64,000 nucleotides of DNA from Peromyscus leucopus (Eukaryota > Chordata > Mammalia > Rodentia > Cricetidae): positions 96,731,161-96,795,160 of the forward strand of contig NC_051083.1 in NCBI RefSeq assembly GCF_004664715.2. Direction: 5' to 3'. The notes under the pieces are model-generated. The model did no database searches, had not been told where the DNA came from, and saw nothing but the letters and a program-made list of their open reading frames with translations. Shown piece by piece: positions 43,976 to 55,600 of the stretch. Positions within the stretch are counted from its first letter, which is position 1. Each line of letters starts with the position of its first letter. The translations under genes were made by a program, and so were the position numbers.

Positions 43976-44105
43976 CAGGGATGAGCACAACCTGCCAGAG
44001 TGGAATGAGTTCTATCCTTTCACAACATGGGTCGCAGGGATTAAGCTCAGGTTGTAGAGCTTGGTAGCAACTGCCTTTACCCTGTAAGCCATCACTTAAG
44101 CCTTG
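43976..44105 (-). mobile_element. tRNA-derived SINE (B4/RSINE1/ID-like), antisense
   Basis: 'ttctatcctttcacaacatg', 'gggattaagctcaggttgta' and 'actgcctttaccctgtaagc' then 'catcacttaagcc' are the complement of the family at 41195-41425. Confidence 0.7.
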
Positions 44106-44306
44106 CATTCCTTTCTATTGCTGTGCAACTAATCTCCCCAAACTTAGTGACTTACAAGAGCACAACAGGTATGATCTCACAGCTTTTGTGAGTCAAGCAT
44201 CCTGGCTCAGCTCAGGGAACCTTCTGTTGCTGCAGCTCTCTTAAGACTCCAGTCAAGGAGTCAGGGAAGTACTCACTCCAGGCTGTACTGAGGAAATACC
44301 CATTCC
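44106..44306. other. Unassigned non-coding sequence
   Basis: No gene recognised; left flank of the nested L1 structure. Confidence 0.4.
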
Positions 44307-44650
44307 TTTTTTTTCATTTTATTGAAATTTTTTTTCTCATAATATACCCTGATTACAGTTTCGCCTCCCTCTACTCTTCCCTCCAATCTGGATCCACCCA
44401 CTTTCTGTATTTCATTAGAAAATGAACAGGCTTCTAAGGGGCTATAATAAAATAAAATAAGAAAACAAAAACTAACACAGTGAAATAAGATAAAACAAAA
44501 AGAAGAAAAAGAGTCCAGGAAAAGGCACAAGAAACAAATATAGATACAGAGACCCACTTGTCTGTGCACTCAGAAATCTCATAAAAAACACTAAACTGGA
44601 ATCTATAATATATATGCAAAAGACCTGTATGGTAAAAAGAGAGAAAAAAA

Positions 44651-44797
44651 GCCGGGCGGTGGTGGCGCACGCCTTTAATCCCAGCACTCAGGAGGCAGAG
44701 GCAGGTGGATCTCTGTGAGTTCGAGGCCAGCCTGGTCTACAAAGTGAGTTCCAGGAAAGGCACAAAACTACACAGAGAAACCCTGTCTCGAAAAACC

Positions 44798-44800
<3 letters not shown>
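44651..44800 (+). mobile_element. B1 SINE, full length
   Basis: The best-preserved B1 here: 'gccgggcggtggtggcgcac' start, 'ggaggcagaggcaggtggat', 'gaggccagcctggtctacaa', and the 'ttccaggaaaggcacaaaac' 3' half. Low divergence and retained CpGs suggest a recent insertion. Its tail runs into the (AG)n array that follows. Confidence 0.96.

Positions 44801-44858
<58 letters not shown>
44801..44858. repeat. (AG)n microsatellite in a B1 tail
   Basis: About 58 bp of pure AG directly after the B1 3' end. Confidence 0.97.
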
Positions 44859-44862
<4 letters not shown>

Positions 44863-45541
44863 TATAAATAAAATAAAATGAAAAATAAAATTTAGAAAAA
44901 TCCCTGATACACTAAGGAACTTCCAGCGACAAAACTGAATTTGTTGTCCGTTGGCCATCTAGTGCTGGCCATGCAGCCTACCCTTAAGAGTAGTTTGTCC
45001 CCATTGAGGCTAACTTAGAGACAATTAAATTGTCATTAGCAAGTATTTATCAATTGGAGATAGCTTCTGGGTAAGGGATGGGGGAATGTGTCCACTTCTC
45101 TTTTGAGCTCTAGGACCCTATCTGGTGCAGACCGGTGCAGGCCCTGTGCATGCTGTGAGTTCATATGTGATTTGCTCAGCTAATTTAAAGGATCATGTTC
45201 TTCAGACATCATCCATCCTCCTCTGCAGGGTTCCCTGAGCCCTGATGGGAGGAATCTGATGGAGACATTCTGTTTAGGCCTGAGGGTTCCAAGGTCTCTA
45301 ACACTCTGCATAATGTCTGGCTGTGGGTCTCTGAATTTGCTCTCATTTGCTGCAGGAGGATGCTTTTCTGATGATGGGTGAGCATGGCATTGCTATATGC
45401 ATAAAACAGAATGTCATTAAAAGTAATTCTATTGCTCTGTTCTTTTAGCAGAATACTAGTATTTGCTTTTACCCTAGGTCCTGGGCTATCTAGTTTCATG
45501 TTCTTGGTCATTCAAGCAATGTCATGTATGAGTTCCATCTA

Positions 45542-45552
45542 TTAAAATGGAT
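45542..45552. repeat. Target-site duplication, left, of L1 copy 2
   Basis: TTAAAATGGAT, repeated exactly at 52192-52202. Together they mark the edges of L1 copy 2. Confidence 0.88.
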
Positions 45553-47500
45553 TTTTAAATTCATTTTACATATCAACAACAGATCCCCTCTCATCCTTCC
45601 TTCTGCTCCTCCTCCAATTTCTCCCTCCTCATCCTTTTCTCCAACAGTGTAAGTTCTGTCATGGGGGGACAGCTAAGACTGGTATATTCAGTTGAGCCAG
45701 GACCAAGTCCCTCACCACTTTATCACGGGTGAGCAAAGTATCCAACCATAGGTAATAGGATCCAGAAAGTTGTCTAATGCACCAGGGACAGATCTTGATC
45801 ACACTGCCAGGGGCCGGGCAAACAGACCCAGTTACACAACTGTCTCCCATATGCAGAGGGTCTAGTCTGGTCCCATGCAGGTTCCACAACTAAAGTTCAT
45901 GAGTTCCTTTGAGCTTGGTTCAGTTGTCACTGTAGAATTCCTCATCATGGTCTTGACCCCCATTGCTCATATAATCCCTCTTCCTCTCTTCTACTGGTCT
46001 GCAGGAGCTTGGCCTGGTGCATCCTTGTGAATCTTTGCATCTGCTTCCATCAGTCACTGAATGAAGACTATGATGAGAGTTAGGGTATTCACAAATCTGA
46101 TTACTAGGGTAGGCCAGTTCAGGTACCCTCACTACTGTTGCTAGTAGTCTAATCTGGGTTCATCCTTGTGGATTCCTAGGAATTTCCCTAGCACCAGGTT
46201 TCTCCCTTACCCCATAATGTCTCCTTCTATCAAGATATCTCTTTCATTGCTCTCCCACTCTGTCCCTCCCTCAAGTATGACCATCCTGTTCCCTCATGTT
46301 CTCATCACCCATCCCCTCTCCTCTATTGCCCCCGATCCCCAGTTTACTCATCAGGATCTCCTCTGTTTCCCCTTCCCAAGGTGATCAGTACATCCCTCGT
46401 AGGATCCTCCTTGTTTCCTAGCTTCTCTGGAGCTGTGGGTTGTACTCTGATTATCCTTTGCTTTACATCTAATATCCACTTATAAGTGAGTACATGCCAT
46501 GTTTATCTTACTGAGTCTGGGTTACCTCACTCAGGATAATATTTTCTACTTCCATCTGTTTGTCTGCATATTTCATGATGTCATTGCTTTTTATAGCTGA
46601 GTAATACTTCATTGTGTATATGTACCACATTTTCTTTATCCATTCTTCAGCTGATGGGCATCTAGGTTGCTTCCAGGTTCTGGCTAATAGGAATAATGCT
46701 GCCATGAACATAGTTGAGCAAGAGTTCTTATGGTATGCTTGAGCATTCCTTGGATATATGCCTAAGAGTGGTATCATTGGGTCTTGAGGTAGATTGATTC
46801 CCAGTTTTCTGAGAAATCACCATACTGATTTCCAAAGTGACTGTACAAGTTTGCACTCCCACCGACAGTGGAGAAGTGTTCCCCTTTCTCCACATCCTCT
46901 CCAACATAAGCTGTCATCAGTGTTTTTGGTCTTAGCCATTCTGACAGGTGTCAGTTGGCATCATGGAGTCCTTTTGATTTGCATTTTCATGATAACTAAG
47001 GATGTTGAGCAATTCCTTAAATGTCTTTCAGCCATTTGGGATTCTCCTATTGGACATTCTCTATTTAGATCTGTAACCCATTTTTTTAATTGGATTGTTG
47101 GGTATTTTGTTGTCTAGTTTCTTGAGTTCTTTCTATATTTTGGAAATCAGTCCTCTGTCAGATGTGGGGTTGGTGAAGATCTTTTACCATTCTGTAGGCT
47201 ATAGTTTTGTTTTATTTACTGTGTTCTTTGCCTTACATATGCTTCTCATTTTCAGGCAGTTCCATTTATTAATTGTTGCTCTCAGTGTCTTTGCTACTGC
47301 TGATATATTTAGGAAGTTGACTCCTGTGCCAATGCTTTCTAGGCTGCCTCCTAATATCTCCTCTATTATGTTCAGTGTAACTGGATTTGTGTTGAGGTCT
47401 TTGATCCACTTGGATTTGAGTTTTGTGCATAGTGATAGATATGGATCTATTTGCAATCTTCTACATGTTGACATACAGTTATGCCAGCACCATTTGTTGA

Positions 47501-47745
<245 letters not shown>

Positions 47746-50617
47746 TAGATATGTGAATTAATATGAGGATTTTCTATTGGATTCCATTGGTCCGCATGTC
47801 AGTTTTTATGCCAATAACAAGCTGGGTTTTTTTGTTTTTGTTTTTTTTTTTTTTTACTATAGCTCTATAGTAGGGCTTGAAGTTGGGGGTGGTGATGCCT
47901 CCAGAAGTGGCTTTATTCTAAAGGATTGTTTCAGATATCCTAGGTATTCCATTTTTCCTTATGAAGTTGATTATTTTTCTTTCCAAGGTCTGTGAAGAAT
48001 TGTGTTTGGATTTTGATGGGGATTACATTGAATCTGTAGATTGCTTTTGGTTAAGATTGCCATTTTTATCACATTGGTTCTACCTATCCATAAGCATGGG
48101 AGATCTTTCCATTTTCTAGTATCTTCTTCAATTTCTTTCTTCAAGGACTTGTCATACAGAACTTTCTTGTCTTCAAGTTCTTGTCATACAGAACTTTTAC
48201 TTGTTTTGTTAGAGTTACCCAAGGTATTTTATATTATTTGTGGCTATTGGAAAGGGTGATGTTTCTCTGATTTCTTCTTGGCCTGTTTATCATTTGTGTA
48301 TAGGAGGGCTACTGATTTTTTGAGTTAATCTTGTTTCTTGCCACATTACTAAAGGTGTTTATCAGTTGTAAGAGTTCCCTGGTAGAATTTTTGGGGTCAT
48401 GTTTTTTGGAGTTATGTAAACATATCATCTGCAAATAGCAAAAGTTTGACTTCTTCCTTTCCAATATGTATCACCTTGATCTCTTTTGGTTGTCTTATTG
48501 CTCTAGCTAGAACTTCGAGTATTATATTGAATAAATATGGGAAGAGTGGACAGCCTTGTCTTGTTCCTGATTTTAGTGGAATGGCTTAAGATTTCTCTCC
48601 ATTTAATTTGATATTGGCTTGTTGTAAATTGCCTTTATTATGTTTAGGTATGTTCCTTGTATTCCTGACCTCTTCAGGACCTTTATCATGAAGGAGTGTT
48701 GGATTTTGTCAAAAGCTTTTTCAATATCTAATAAGATGATCAAGTGGTTTATTTCTTTCAGTTTGTTTATATGATGGATTACATTGACAAATTTTTATAT
48801 ATTGAACCATCACTGCATCTCTGGGATGAAGCCTACCTGATCATGATGGATGATTTTTTTTTATGTGTTCTTGGATTCGGTTTGTTGGTATTTTATAGAG
48901 TATTTTTGCATCAATGTTCATTAGGGAGACTGGTCTGTATTTCTCTTTCTTTGTTGAATCTTTGTGTAGTTTGGGTATCAGGGTAACTGTGGCCTCACAG
49001 AAAGAGTTTACTAATGTTCAGTCTGTTTCTATTGTGTGGAATGATTTGAGGAGTATTGGTATTAGCTCTGCTTTGGAATTTTGGTAGATTTCTGCACTGA
49101 AACCATCTGGACCTGGGCTTTTTTTTGGGGGGGGGAGAGGCTGGGAGACTTTTAATGACTGCTTCTATTTCCATAGGAGTTATCGGTCTGTTTAAGTTGT
49201 TTATCTGGTCTTGATTTAATTTGGGTATATGGTACCCATTCAGAAAAATTTCCATTTGTTCTAAATTTTCCAATTTTGTGGAGTACAGGTTGTTGAAGCA
49301 TGACCTGATGATACTTTGGATTTCCTCATTGTCAGTTGTTAGGTCTACCTTTTCATTTCTGATTTTGTTAATTTGGATGCTCTCTCTCTTCTTCTTGGTT
49401 AATTTGGATAAGGGTTCATCTATCTTGTTGATTTTCTCAAAGAACCAACTCTTAGTTTCATTGATTCTTTGTACTGTTCTCTTTGTTTCTATTTTATTGA
49501 CTTCAGCCTTCCATTTGATTATTTCCTTGTGTCTACTCCTCCTGGATGAGTTTGCTTCCTTTTTCTTCTAGAGCTTTCAGGTGTGCTGTTAAGTCACTAG
49601 TCTGAGATTTTTCCAACTTCTTTATGTAGGCATTTAGCACTATGAACTTTCCTCTTAGAACTGCTTTCATAGTGTACCATAAGTTGGGGTGTGTTGTACA
49701 TTCATTTTCATTGAATTCTGGGAAGTCTATATTTTTTTTATTTCTTCCTTGACCCAGTGGTTATTCAGTTGAGTATAGTTCAGTTTCCATGAGTTTGCAG
49801 GCTTTCTGTAATTTGTGTTGTTGTTGAATTCTAACTTTAAGACATGGTGGTCTGATGAAATACGGGAGGTTATTACAATTTTTTTTATATCTGTTGAGAT
49901 TTGCTTTGTGACCAAGTATGTGGTCAGTTTTAGAGAAGGTCCATGGGGTGCTGAGAAGAAGGCATATTCTCTTGTGTTTGGGTGGAATGTTCTGTATATG
50001 TCTATTAAGTCCATTTGAGTCATATAGTCTGTTAGTTCCCTTATATCTCTGTTAAGTTTCTGTCTTGCAGATCTGTCCATTGGTAAGAGTGGAGAGTTGC
50101 AGTCTCCCACTATTAGTGTGTGGGGCTTGATATGTGATTTAAGCTTTAGTAATGTTTCTTTTGCATATGTGGGTGCTCTTGTATTTGGTGCATAAATGTT
50201 CAGAATTGAGACTTCATCTTAATGGATTTTTCCTGTGATGAATATGTAATGTCCTTCTTGATCTCTTTTGACTAATTTTAGTTTGAAGTCTATTTTGTTA
50301 GATATTAGGATAGCTACACCAGCTTTCTTCTTATGCCCATTTGATCGGAAAGCTTTTTCTGTCTTTTACTTTGAAGTAGTGTCTGTCTTTGAAGTTGAGG
50401 TGTGTTTCTTGTATGCAGCAGAAGGATGGATCCTGTTTTCAATTCCATTCTGTTAGCCTATGTCTTTTTATAGGCAAATTGAGACGTTGATATTAAGGTA
50501 TATTAATGACCAGTGATTGTTAAGCACTGGGGTTTTTTGGTAGTAGTGTTGTGTGTTTGCCTTCTTTGGGATTTGTTGGTATGGGATTATCTATTGCCTG
50601 TATTTTCATGGGTGCAT

Positions 50618-51624
50618 CTAACTTCCTTGGGTTGTATTTTTCTTTCTAGTGCTTTCTGTCAGCCTGGATTTGTGAATAGGTATTGTTTAAATCTGTTTTT
50701 ATCATGGAATATTTTGTTTACTCTGTCTATGGCAACTGAGAGTTTTGCTGGGTATAATAGTCTGGGCTGGCATCCATAGTGTCTTAGTGTCTGCATAGCA
50801 TCTGTCCAAGACCTTCTGGCTTTTAGAGTCTCATTGAACAGTCAGGTGTTCTTCTGATGGTTCTTTCTTTATATGTTACTTGGTCTTTTTCCTTTGCAGC
50901 TCTTAACATTTCTACTTTATTCTGTATGTTTAGTGGTTTGATTTTGTTGAACATATTTTCTGTGCCTTTGAGTTGGTATTCTTCTCCTTCTTCTATTCCT
51001 ATTATTCTTAGGTCTGGCTTTTTAAATGGTGTCCCAGATTTCCTGCATGTTTTGTGTTATGACTTTTTTGGCTTTAGTATTTTCTTTGACTGACAAATCT
51101 ATTTCCTCTATTGTATCCTCCATGCCAGAGATCTTCTCTTCCATCTCTTGCATTCTGTTGGTTATGCTTACATCAGTAGTTCCTGTTTGTTTACTCAGAT
51201 TTTCTAGTTCCAGCATTCCTTTGGTTTGTGGCTTCTTTCTTGTTTCTATTTCAATTTTCAGGTCTTTAACTATTTCTTTCACCTGATTAATTCTTTTATC
51301 GTGGTTTTCTCTAAGGGATTTATTGATTTCTTCCAAATTTTTGTTGGTCTTTTTCTAAATTTCTTTAAGGGAATTTTTCTTTTCTTCTTTAAAGGCCTCT
51401 ATCATCTTCTTAAAGTCATTTTTAAGGCATTAACTCTTCTTTGAAAGTCTGGTAGAATTCTCCACTAAAATTGTCTGGTCCTGGGTTTTTTTTGTTGTTG
51501 TTGTTTTTGCTTGGGAGACTTTTAGTGACTGCATCTATTTCAAAAGGTCATTTTTTTCTGCTTCTTCTACATTGGGATTTTCAGGTCTTGCTGATGTAGA
51601 CCCACTAGGTTCTAGTGGTGCCAT
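50618..51624 (-). pseudogene. L1 ORF1 pseudogene, copy 2
   Basis: ORF1 makes the L1 RNA-binding chaperone. The likely ATG is the complement of CAT at 51622-51624, followed by an acidic N-terminus. A long charged coiled-coil lies in the frame at 51022-51336, ending in the MQEIWDTI motif at the edge of the RRM-like domain. The C-terminal domain continues, with frame breaks, to a stop at 50618. A 121-bp piece of ORF2 (51426-51546) is inserted near the N-terminus. Without it the ORF would be about 290 codons, somewhat short for a rodent L1 ORF1. Confidence 0.85.
51426..51546 (-). repeat. ORF2 fragment inserted in ORF1
   Basis: 121 bp nearly identical to 52799-52923, which is an RT-fingers segment of L1 ORF2. 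It differs mainly in the length of the T/GTT run. Direct repeats GTCATTTTT lie at 51415-51423 and 51547-51555. ORF1 sequence is continuous on both sides once the block is removed. Confidence 0.88.
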
Positions 51625-51699
51625 ATTGCTCTTTATGTTGTTCAATGTTTTCTTGTACTGGCATCTCTTTCTCCAATTTGTGCAAATGGTGTCTGTGTC

Positions 51700-52191
51700 T
51701 CATGGAGCCACCTTTGGTCTAATCAGAGCTTTTGGTCTGATGAGACCTGATGGATTCTGTGTCTCAGGGAACAGCTTCAGTCTGCGAGGATGGGTGGGTT
51801 TGGGGGGGTGTATTGGGGCTTGTAGGTTACAGGGTCAGTTGGGAGATGGTGGTAGTCAGGCCTGCCTATAGGAGTCCTGCTTGCTGGCCTGCAACTGGTT
51901 GTGACCCTGTTACTAAAGCCTAGAGGCTGAGGTGATTGCCTAGGGGAACAAAGATTCACCTCTTGGTCCAATCTGAGCTGGCAGAGTCTGTGTCTCAGGG
52001 AGCAGCTGCAGTCTTGGAGGATGGGTGAGTTTGTGGGGTGGATTGGGGCTTGTAGGTTACAGGGTCTTGTCGGGGATGATGGTGGTCAGACCTGCCTGTA
52101 GGAGTCTTGCCTGTTGGCCTGCAACTGGGACTGCAATGGGTGGGATATTGGGGCACTAATTGTGCCCTTGGGTCTAAATCCTAGAGGTTGG
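51700..52191 (-). promoter_or_regulatory. L1 5' UTR tandem monomers, copy 2
   Basis: Two head-to-tail monomers. 'tctgtgtctcaggga' occurs at 51756 and 51987, and 'gcaactgg' at 51891 and 52121, giving a period of 230-231 bp. Muroid L1 5' UTRs are built of such monomers and act as the internal RNA polymerase II promoter. The outermost monomer is complete or nearly so, ending in 'aatcctagaggttgg' beside the duplication. Confidence 0.82.
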
Positions 52192-53095
52192 TTAAAATGG
52201 ATCTTAAGTCAAATTAGATATTGGTTGGTTACTCCCACAAACTTTGAGCCACTATTGTACTATGATATCTAGCAGGCAGGACACCATTGTAGATTGCAGG
52301 GTTTGTAGCTGGGTTGGTGTTTATGTTTCTCCTTTGGTTGAATGCAGAGTACTATTCCTCTGTACCAAAGACACTAGCACATGAAGTAAAAGCTCTATGG
52401 CATTGTTACAAAAAAAAAAAAATCTGGTGTGTGTAGGTGTATTGATTTTGTGCCTGAGTCTTCAGTTTGATTCCATTGAGATGATCATGTATTTTTTCTT
52501 TCAGTTTACTATTGTGTTAGATTACATTTATTGATTTGTGTATGGTAAACCATCCTTGCATCTCTGCGATGAAGCCTGCTTGATTATGTTGGATGATCTT
52601 TTTGATGTGTTCTTGAATTCAGTTTACAAATATTTTACTGAGTGTTTTTGCATGTATATCCATAAGGGAAATTGGTCTGTAATTCTCTTTAATGGTTGAA
52701 TCTTTGTGTGGTTTTGTTATCAGTGTGACTGTGGACAAATAAAATGAATTGGCAATGTTCCTTTTGTTTCCATTTTGTGGAATAATTTGAAGATTATTGG
52801 CATTAACTCTTCTTTGAAAGTCTGGTAGAATTCTCCACTAAAATTGTCTGGTCCTGGGTTTTTTGTTGTCGTTGTTGTTGTTTTTGCTTGGGAGACTTTT
52901 AGTGACTGCATCTATTTCAAAAGAAGTTATAGGTCTATTTATATTGTTTGTCAGATCTAGATTTAACTTTGGTAAATGATATCCATTTCTTTTAGATTTT
53001 CTAATTGGCGGAGTACAGGTTTTTAAAGTATGTCCTTATGAACATCTGGGTTTGCCCTCATTTTCAACTCAAATTTTGTTAATTTGGATCTTCTA
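52192..53095 (-). mobile_element. Older L1, outer shell of the nest (right part)
   Basis: Begins with the second TTAAAATGGAT and continues the 3' UTR broken at 45541 ('attagatattggttggttac', 'cattgtagattgcagggttt'). From about 52430 the text is ORF2 in antisense. A block equivalent to the ORF2 region of 11760-11810 (copy 1) joins directly at about 52479 to the RT core equivalent of about 12705. Roughly 0.9 kb is thus missing there, and the ORF2 C-terminal third is missing before it. It is either one heavily deleted L1 or two adjoining fragments. Confidence 0.75.
52720..52923 (-). pseudogene. L1 ORF2 RT-fingers fragment with GTT expansion
   Basis: On the minus strand the frame reads an RT-fingers segment ([19 protein letters not shown]). 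It is preceded by a run of six threonines from a GTT/GTC expansion (about 52864-52883) in place of the usual short TKKS linker. This is the apparent donor of the 51426-51546 insertion. Confidence 0.85.
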
Positions 53096-53132
53096 TCTTC
53101 AATGGAGAAGCCTACTTTTACATGCAGTTGGT

Positions 53133-53566
53133 GATTTAGTTCTTTGCTATCCTACACACAACCTTAGTTCTTTGTTTGCTGTCCTACACACAACCTTAGT
53201 TCTTTCCTGGTTGTCCTATACACAGTCTTAGTTCTTTGTTGGCTGTCCTATACACAACCTTAGTTCTCTGTTTGCTGTCCGACACACAGCCTTAGTTCTT
53301 TGTTTGCTGTCCTACACACAGCCTTAGTTCTTTACTGGCTGTCCTACACACACACAGTCTTAGTTCTTTGCTGGCTGTCCTACACACAGCCTTTGTTCTT
53401 TGTTTGCTGCCCTAAACACAGCCTTAGTTCTTTGCTGGCTGTCCTACACACAGCCTTAGTTCTTTGCTGGCTGTCCTACACACAGTCTTAGTTCTTTGCT
53501 GGCTGTCCTACACACAGCCTAGGTTCTTTGTTTACTGTTCTACACACAGACTTGACTCTTTGCTGG
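53133..53566. repeat. 32-bp minisatellite, about 13.5 units
   Basis: Unit of 32 bp with core TTAGTTCTTTG and CTGTCCTACACACAG. Spacing is exactly 32 bp between 53421, 53453, 53485 and 53517. Units around 53423-53518 are the most alike; the outer ones have diverged, and one has a CA expansion (near 53346-53356). Two unit variants (CTGGCTG and TTTGCTG) are interspersed. The frames through it are by-products of the periodicity. Confidence 0.95.
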
Positions 53567-54009
53567 TCACTAGTCATAGGGAGAAAATACCAAGAAGAAG
53601 CATCTAAGGCTTTTGTAAACCCGTCATCAAATTATCTTCCTATTTCTTTTGCCATAGTCTAATCCCTGGAAGCAAATCCATAGGTCCATCTCAAAATCTA
53701 TAGCTGTGAAAAATCAGAGGAGGGATCCCCAGAAAGCATAGCAGAGGCTGCCAATCTTTAATAATTTACAGAAAAAGAGATCTTTCTGGGGATCAGAAAT
53801 CTAGTAGTGGAGCTTGAATAATTTTCTCCACTTTCTTTACTTTTCTCTAGATGAGTACTGGTGATAACTCCTATAAAGGATGCACCAAAATGAAAATATG
53901 TAATGGCAATGTGAGGAACTTCTCCTAAATCTCTCTTATGTTTTCCATTCCCTTGCATCCATTCAAAATGGAGACTAATATTTCAGTCTTAGGGTCTTGA
54001 TCTGGATGC
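53567..54009. other. Unassigned non-coding sequence
   Basis: No gene or repeat recognised. Confidence 0.4.
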
Positions 54010-54190
54010 ATAGGTTCATTCTGAGCTCTGACATAAACGATGTGATCCTAGGACAGTTACTATATCATTCCAAGCATCCCTTTGACCACTTGCAAAATAA
54101 TAATGATGAGATATTCCTATCAAAGGAATGAGGAATGAATAAAATAATGTTATCAAACATTTAGCAGATTATCACACAATGATGTGTTAA
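54010..54190 (+). mobile_element. MIR SINE, sense
   Basis: 'gtgatcctaggacagttact', 'gcaaaataataatgatgaga' and an A/T-rich end follow MIR order. Diverged. Confidence 0.55.
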
Positions 54191-54539
54191 TTTTGTTGCT
54201 ATTTTATGATTATATGGGGGAATATGAGGGGATATTATCTCATACACTCTTAAAAACAATTCCAGTCTCACCCCTTAGACCATTTCAGTGTCGTTATGCC
54301 ATCAATGTGGTCCCCTCTCAATTTTCTAGCTTTTATTTTTTCTTTCCACTACCACACACACAAGCACACAAGTGTTTGTACATGAGCAACTTTCAATTTC
54401 CCATTTGATATTTCATTTGTTTTTCTATTTCATTCTCCATGGTGATGGCAGCTAGAAAGGGAAATTGATGGATAGTTTATTTGCTCAGAGATGGCCATAG
54501 TAACATACTTGGTGGGTTAAAGTATGCCCAAAGGGAAAG
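54191..54539. other. Unassigned non-coding sequence
   Basis: No gene or repeat recognised. Confidence 0.4.
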
Positions 54540-54604
54540 AACAGAGAGGGGGAGAGAGGGAGAGGGAGAGAGAAAGAGAGAGGGGGAGGGGAGGGAAAGA
54601 AAGA
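54540..54604. repeat. GA-rich purine tract
   Basis: Imperfect GAGAGGG repeats, pure purine over about 60 bp. Confidence 0.9.
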
Positions 54605-55034
54605 AACTGAAAAGGGAAAAGGCCCAGAGGAGAATTTTTAAAATGATCCTGAGAGCAAGCAGAGGTCACCTTCCATAAACAAGAGGCTGCAGCTGCCTGC
54701 TTCAATGGGCACACTGTTATCATGTCTCCACTCCTCCTTGTCTGACAATGGATAAAATCTAGCTTTTACATAAACGTCTTTGGCTGATGTTTTTTAGACA
54801 GCTCCATTATTACTTCGTGGTTGCTTCTGTTTTATTTCTGGGGTCATTTCTCAAGTCAAGGAAAGTAGACTACAATGGGTTCACAGGGCAAGCTTGCTGT
54901 CAGGAGTCGTGTAGTCTTGTCTCACTGAAACTCTCTGCATTCTTTCTGAGACGCTTCACCCACCTGAAAATGAGCTTGACAGCTATTCTGGGTCTTATAG
55001 TGAGAAGAACTATGGACTAATAAAAAAAGATCTA
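54605..55034. other. Unassigned non-coding sequence
   Basis: No gene or repeat recognised. Confidence 0.4.
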
Positions 55035-55600
55035 AATCTTAATTCCCCTCTGTTGCTAACTAACTACAGGATTTGGACCAAGTCTTTCCTACTCTAAGCC
55101 TCTATCTTAGTTAGGTTTTTATTGATATGATAAAAACATGACCAAAAGCAACTTGGGGAGAAAATGGTTTATTTGGCTTACATGTCCAAAGTCACCCTTC
55201 ATTGAGGGAAGCTTAGGCAGGAGCTCAAGGCAGGAACCTGGAGTCAAGAACTGAAGAAGCCATGGTGGAGCACTTTATTGGCTTGCTCTCCATAGCTTGC
55301 TCAGCCTGCTTTTTTATATCACCCAGAATCACCCGCCCAGTGGCCTATGCCTTCCTTACAATGACCTAGGCCTTCCCACATCAATAATTAATTAAGGCAA
55401 TACCTCACAGACTTACCTGTAGGCATGTCTTATGAAGATGTGTTATAAATTAAGACTCCCACTTTCCAGATACATCTAGGTTTGTGTCAAATTGTCAAAA
55501 CCCAACTGGCATGGCTTCACTTCTTAATCTTTCCAATAGAAATAGAACTACCTGCCCCCTCTTGACCACATAGCTTTTTTGGTGAGGCTTGTCTGAGTTC
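55035..55600 (+). mobile_element. MIR SINE split by a MaLR LTR
   Basis: Left half 55035-55102 ('aactacaggatttggaccaa' to 'tctaagcctc') and right half 55514-55600 ('gcttcacttcttaatctttc', then 'ctacctgccccctcttg') join into one MIR. The break falls in its gcctcag core motif. Confidence 0.75.
55103..55513 (-). mobile_element. Rodent MaLR-type solo LTR (minus)
   Basis: Same family as 5461-5874: 'tatcttagttaggtttttat', 'gggaagcttaggcaggagct' and 'gcttgctcagcctgcttttt' ending near 'caactggcatg'. Flanks gcctc (55098-55102) and gcttc (55514-55518) form a 5-bp duplication with one mismatch. Confidence 0.8.

Larger units (their letters stand above)
44307..45541 (-). mobile_element. Older rodent L1 3' UTR, outer shell of the nest (left part)
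   Basis: T-rich terminus then the reverse complement of the 3' UTR seen at 7519-8703: 'ctaaggggctataataaaat'-type text, 'gtgcactcagaaatctc' and 'aggtcctgggctatctagtt'. A B1 interrupts it at 44651. At 45542 the sequence is cut by L1 copy 2 and resumes at 52192 with the next expected 3' UTR text. It is therefore one older L1 split by a younger one. Confidence 0.85.

Noticed and set aside
53300..53491. Repetitive 63-residue open frame
   Set aside because: It is produced by the 32-bp minisatellite, whose period is not a multiple of three.
53133..53566. Possible CRISPR-like array of regular repeats
   Set aside because: The units are contiguous with no spacers, the repeats diverge along their whole length, and the host is a mammal.
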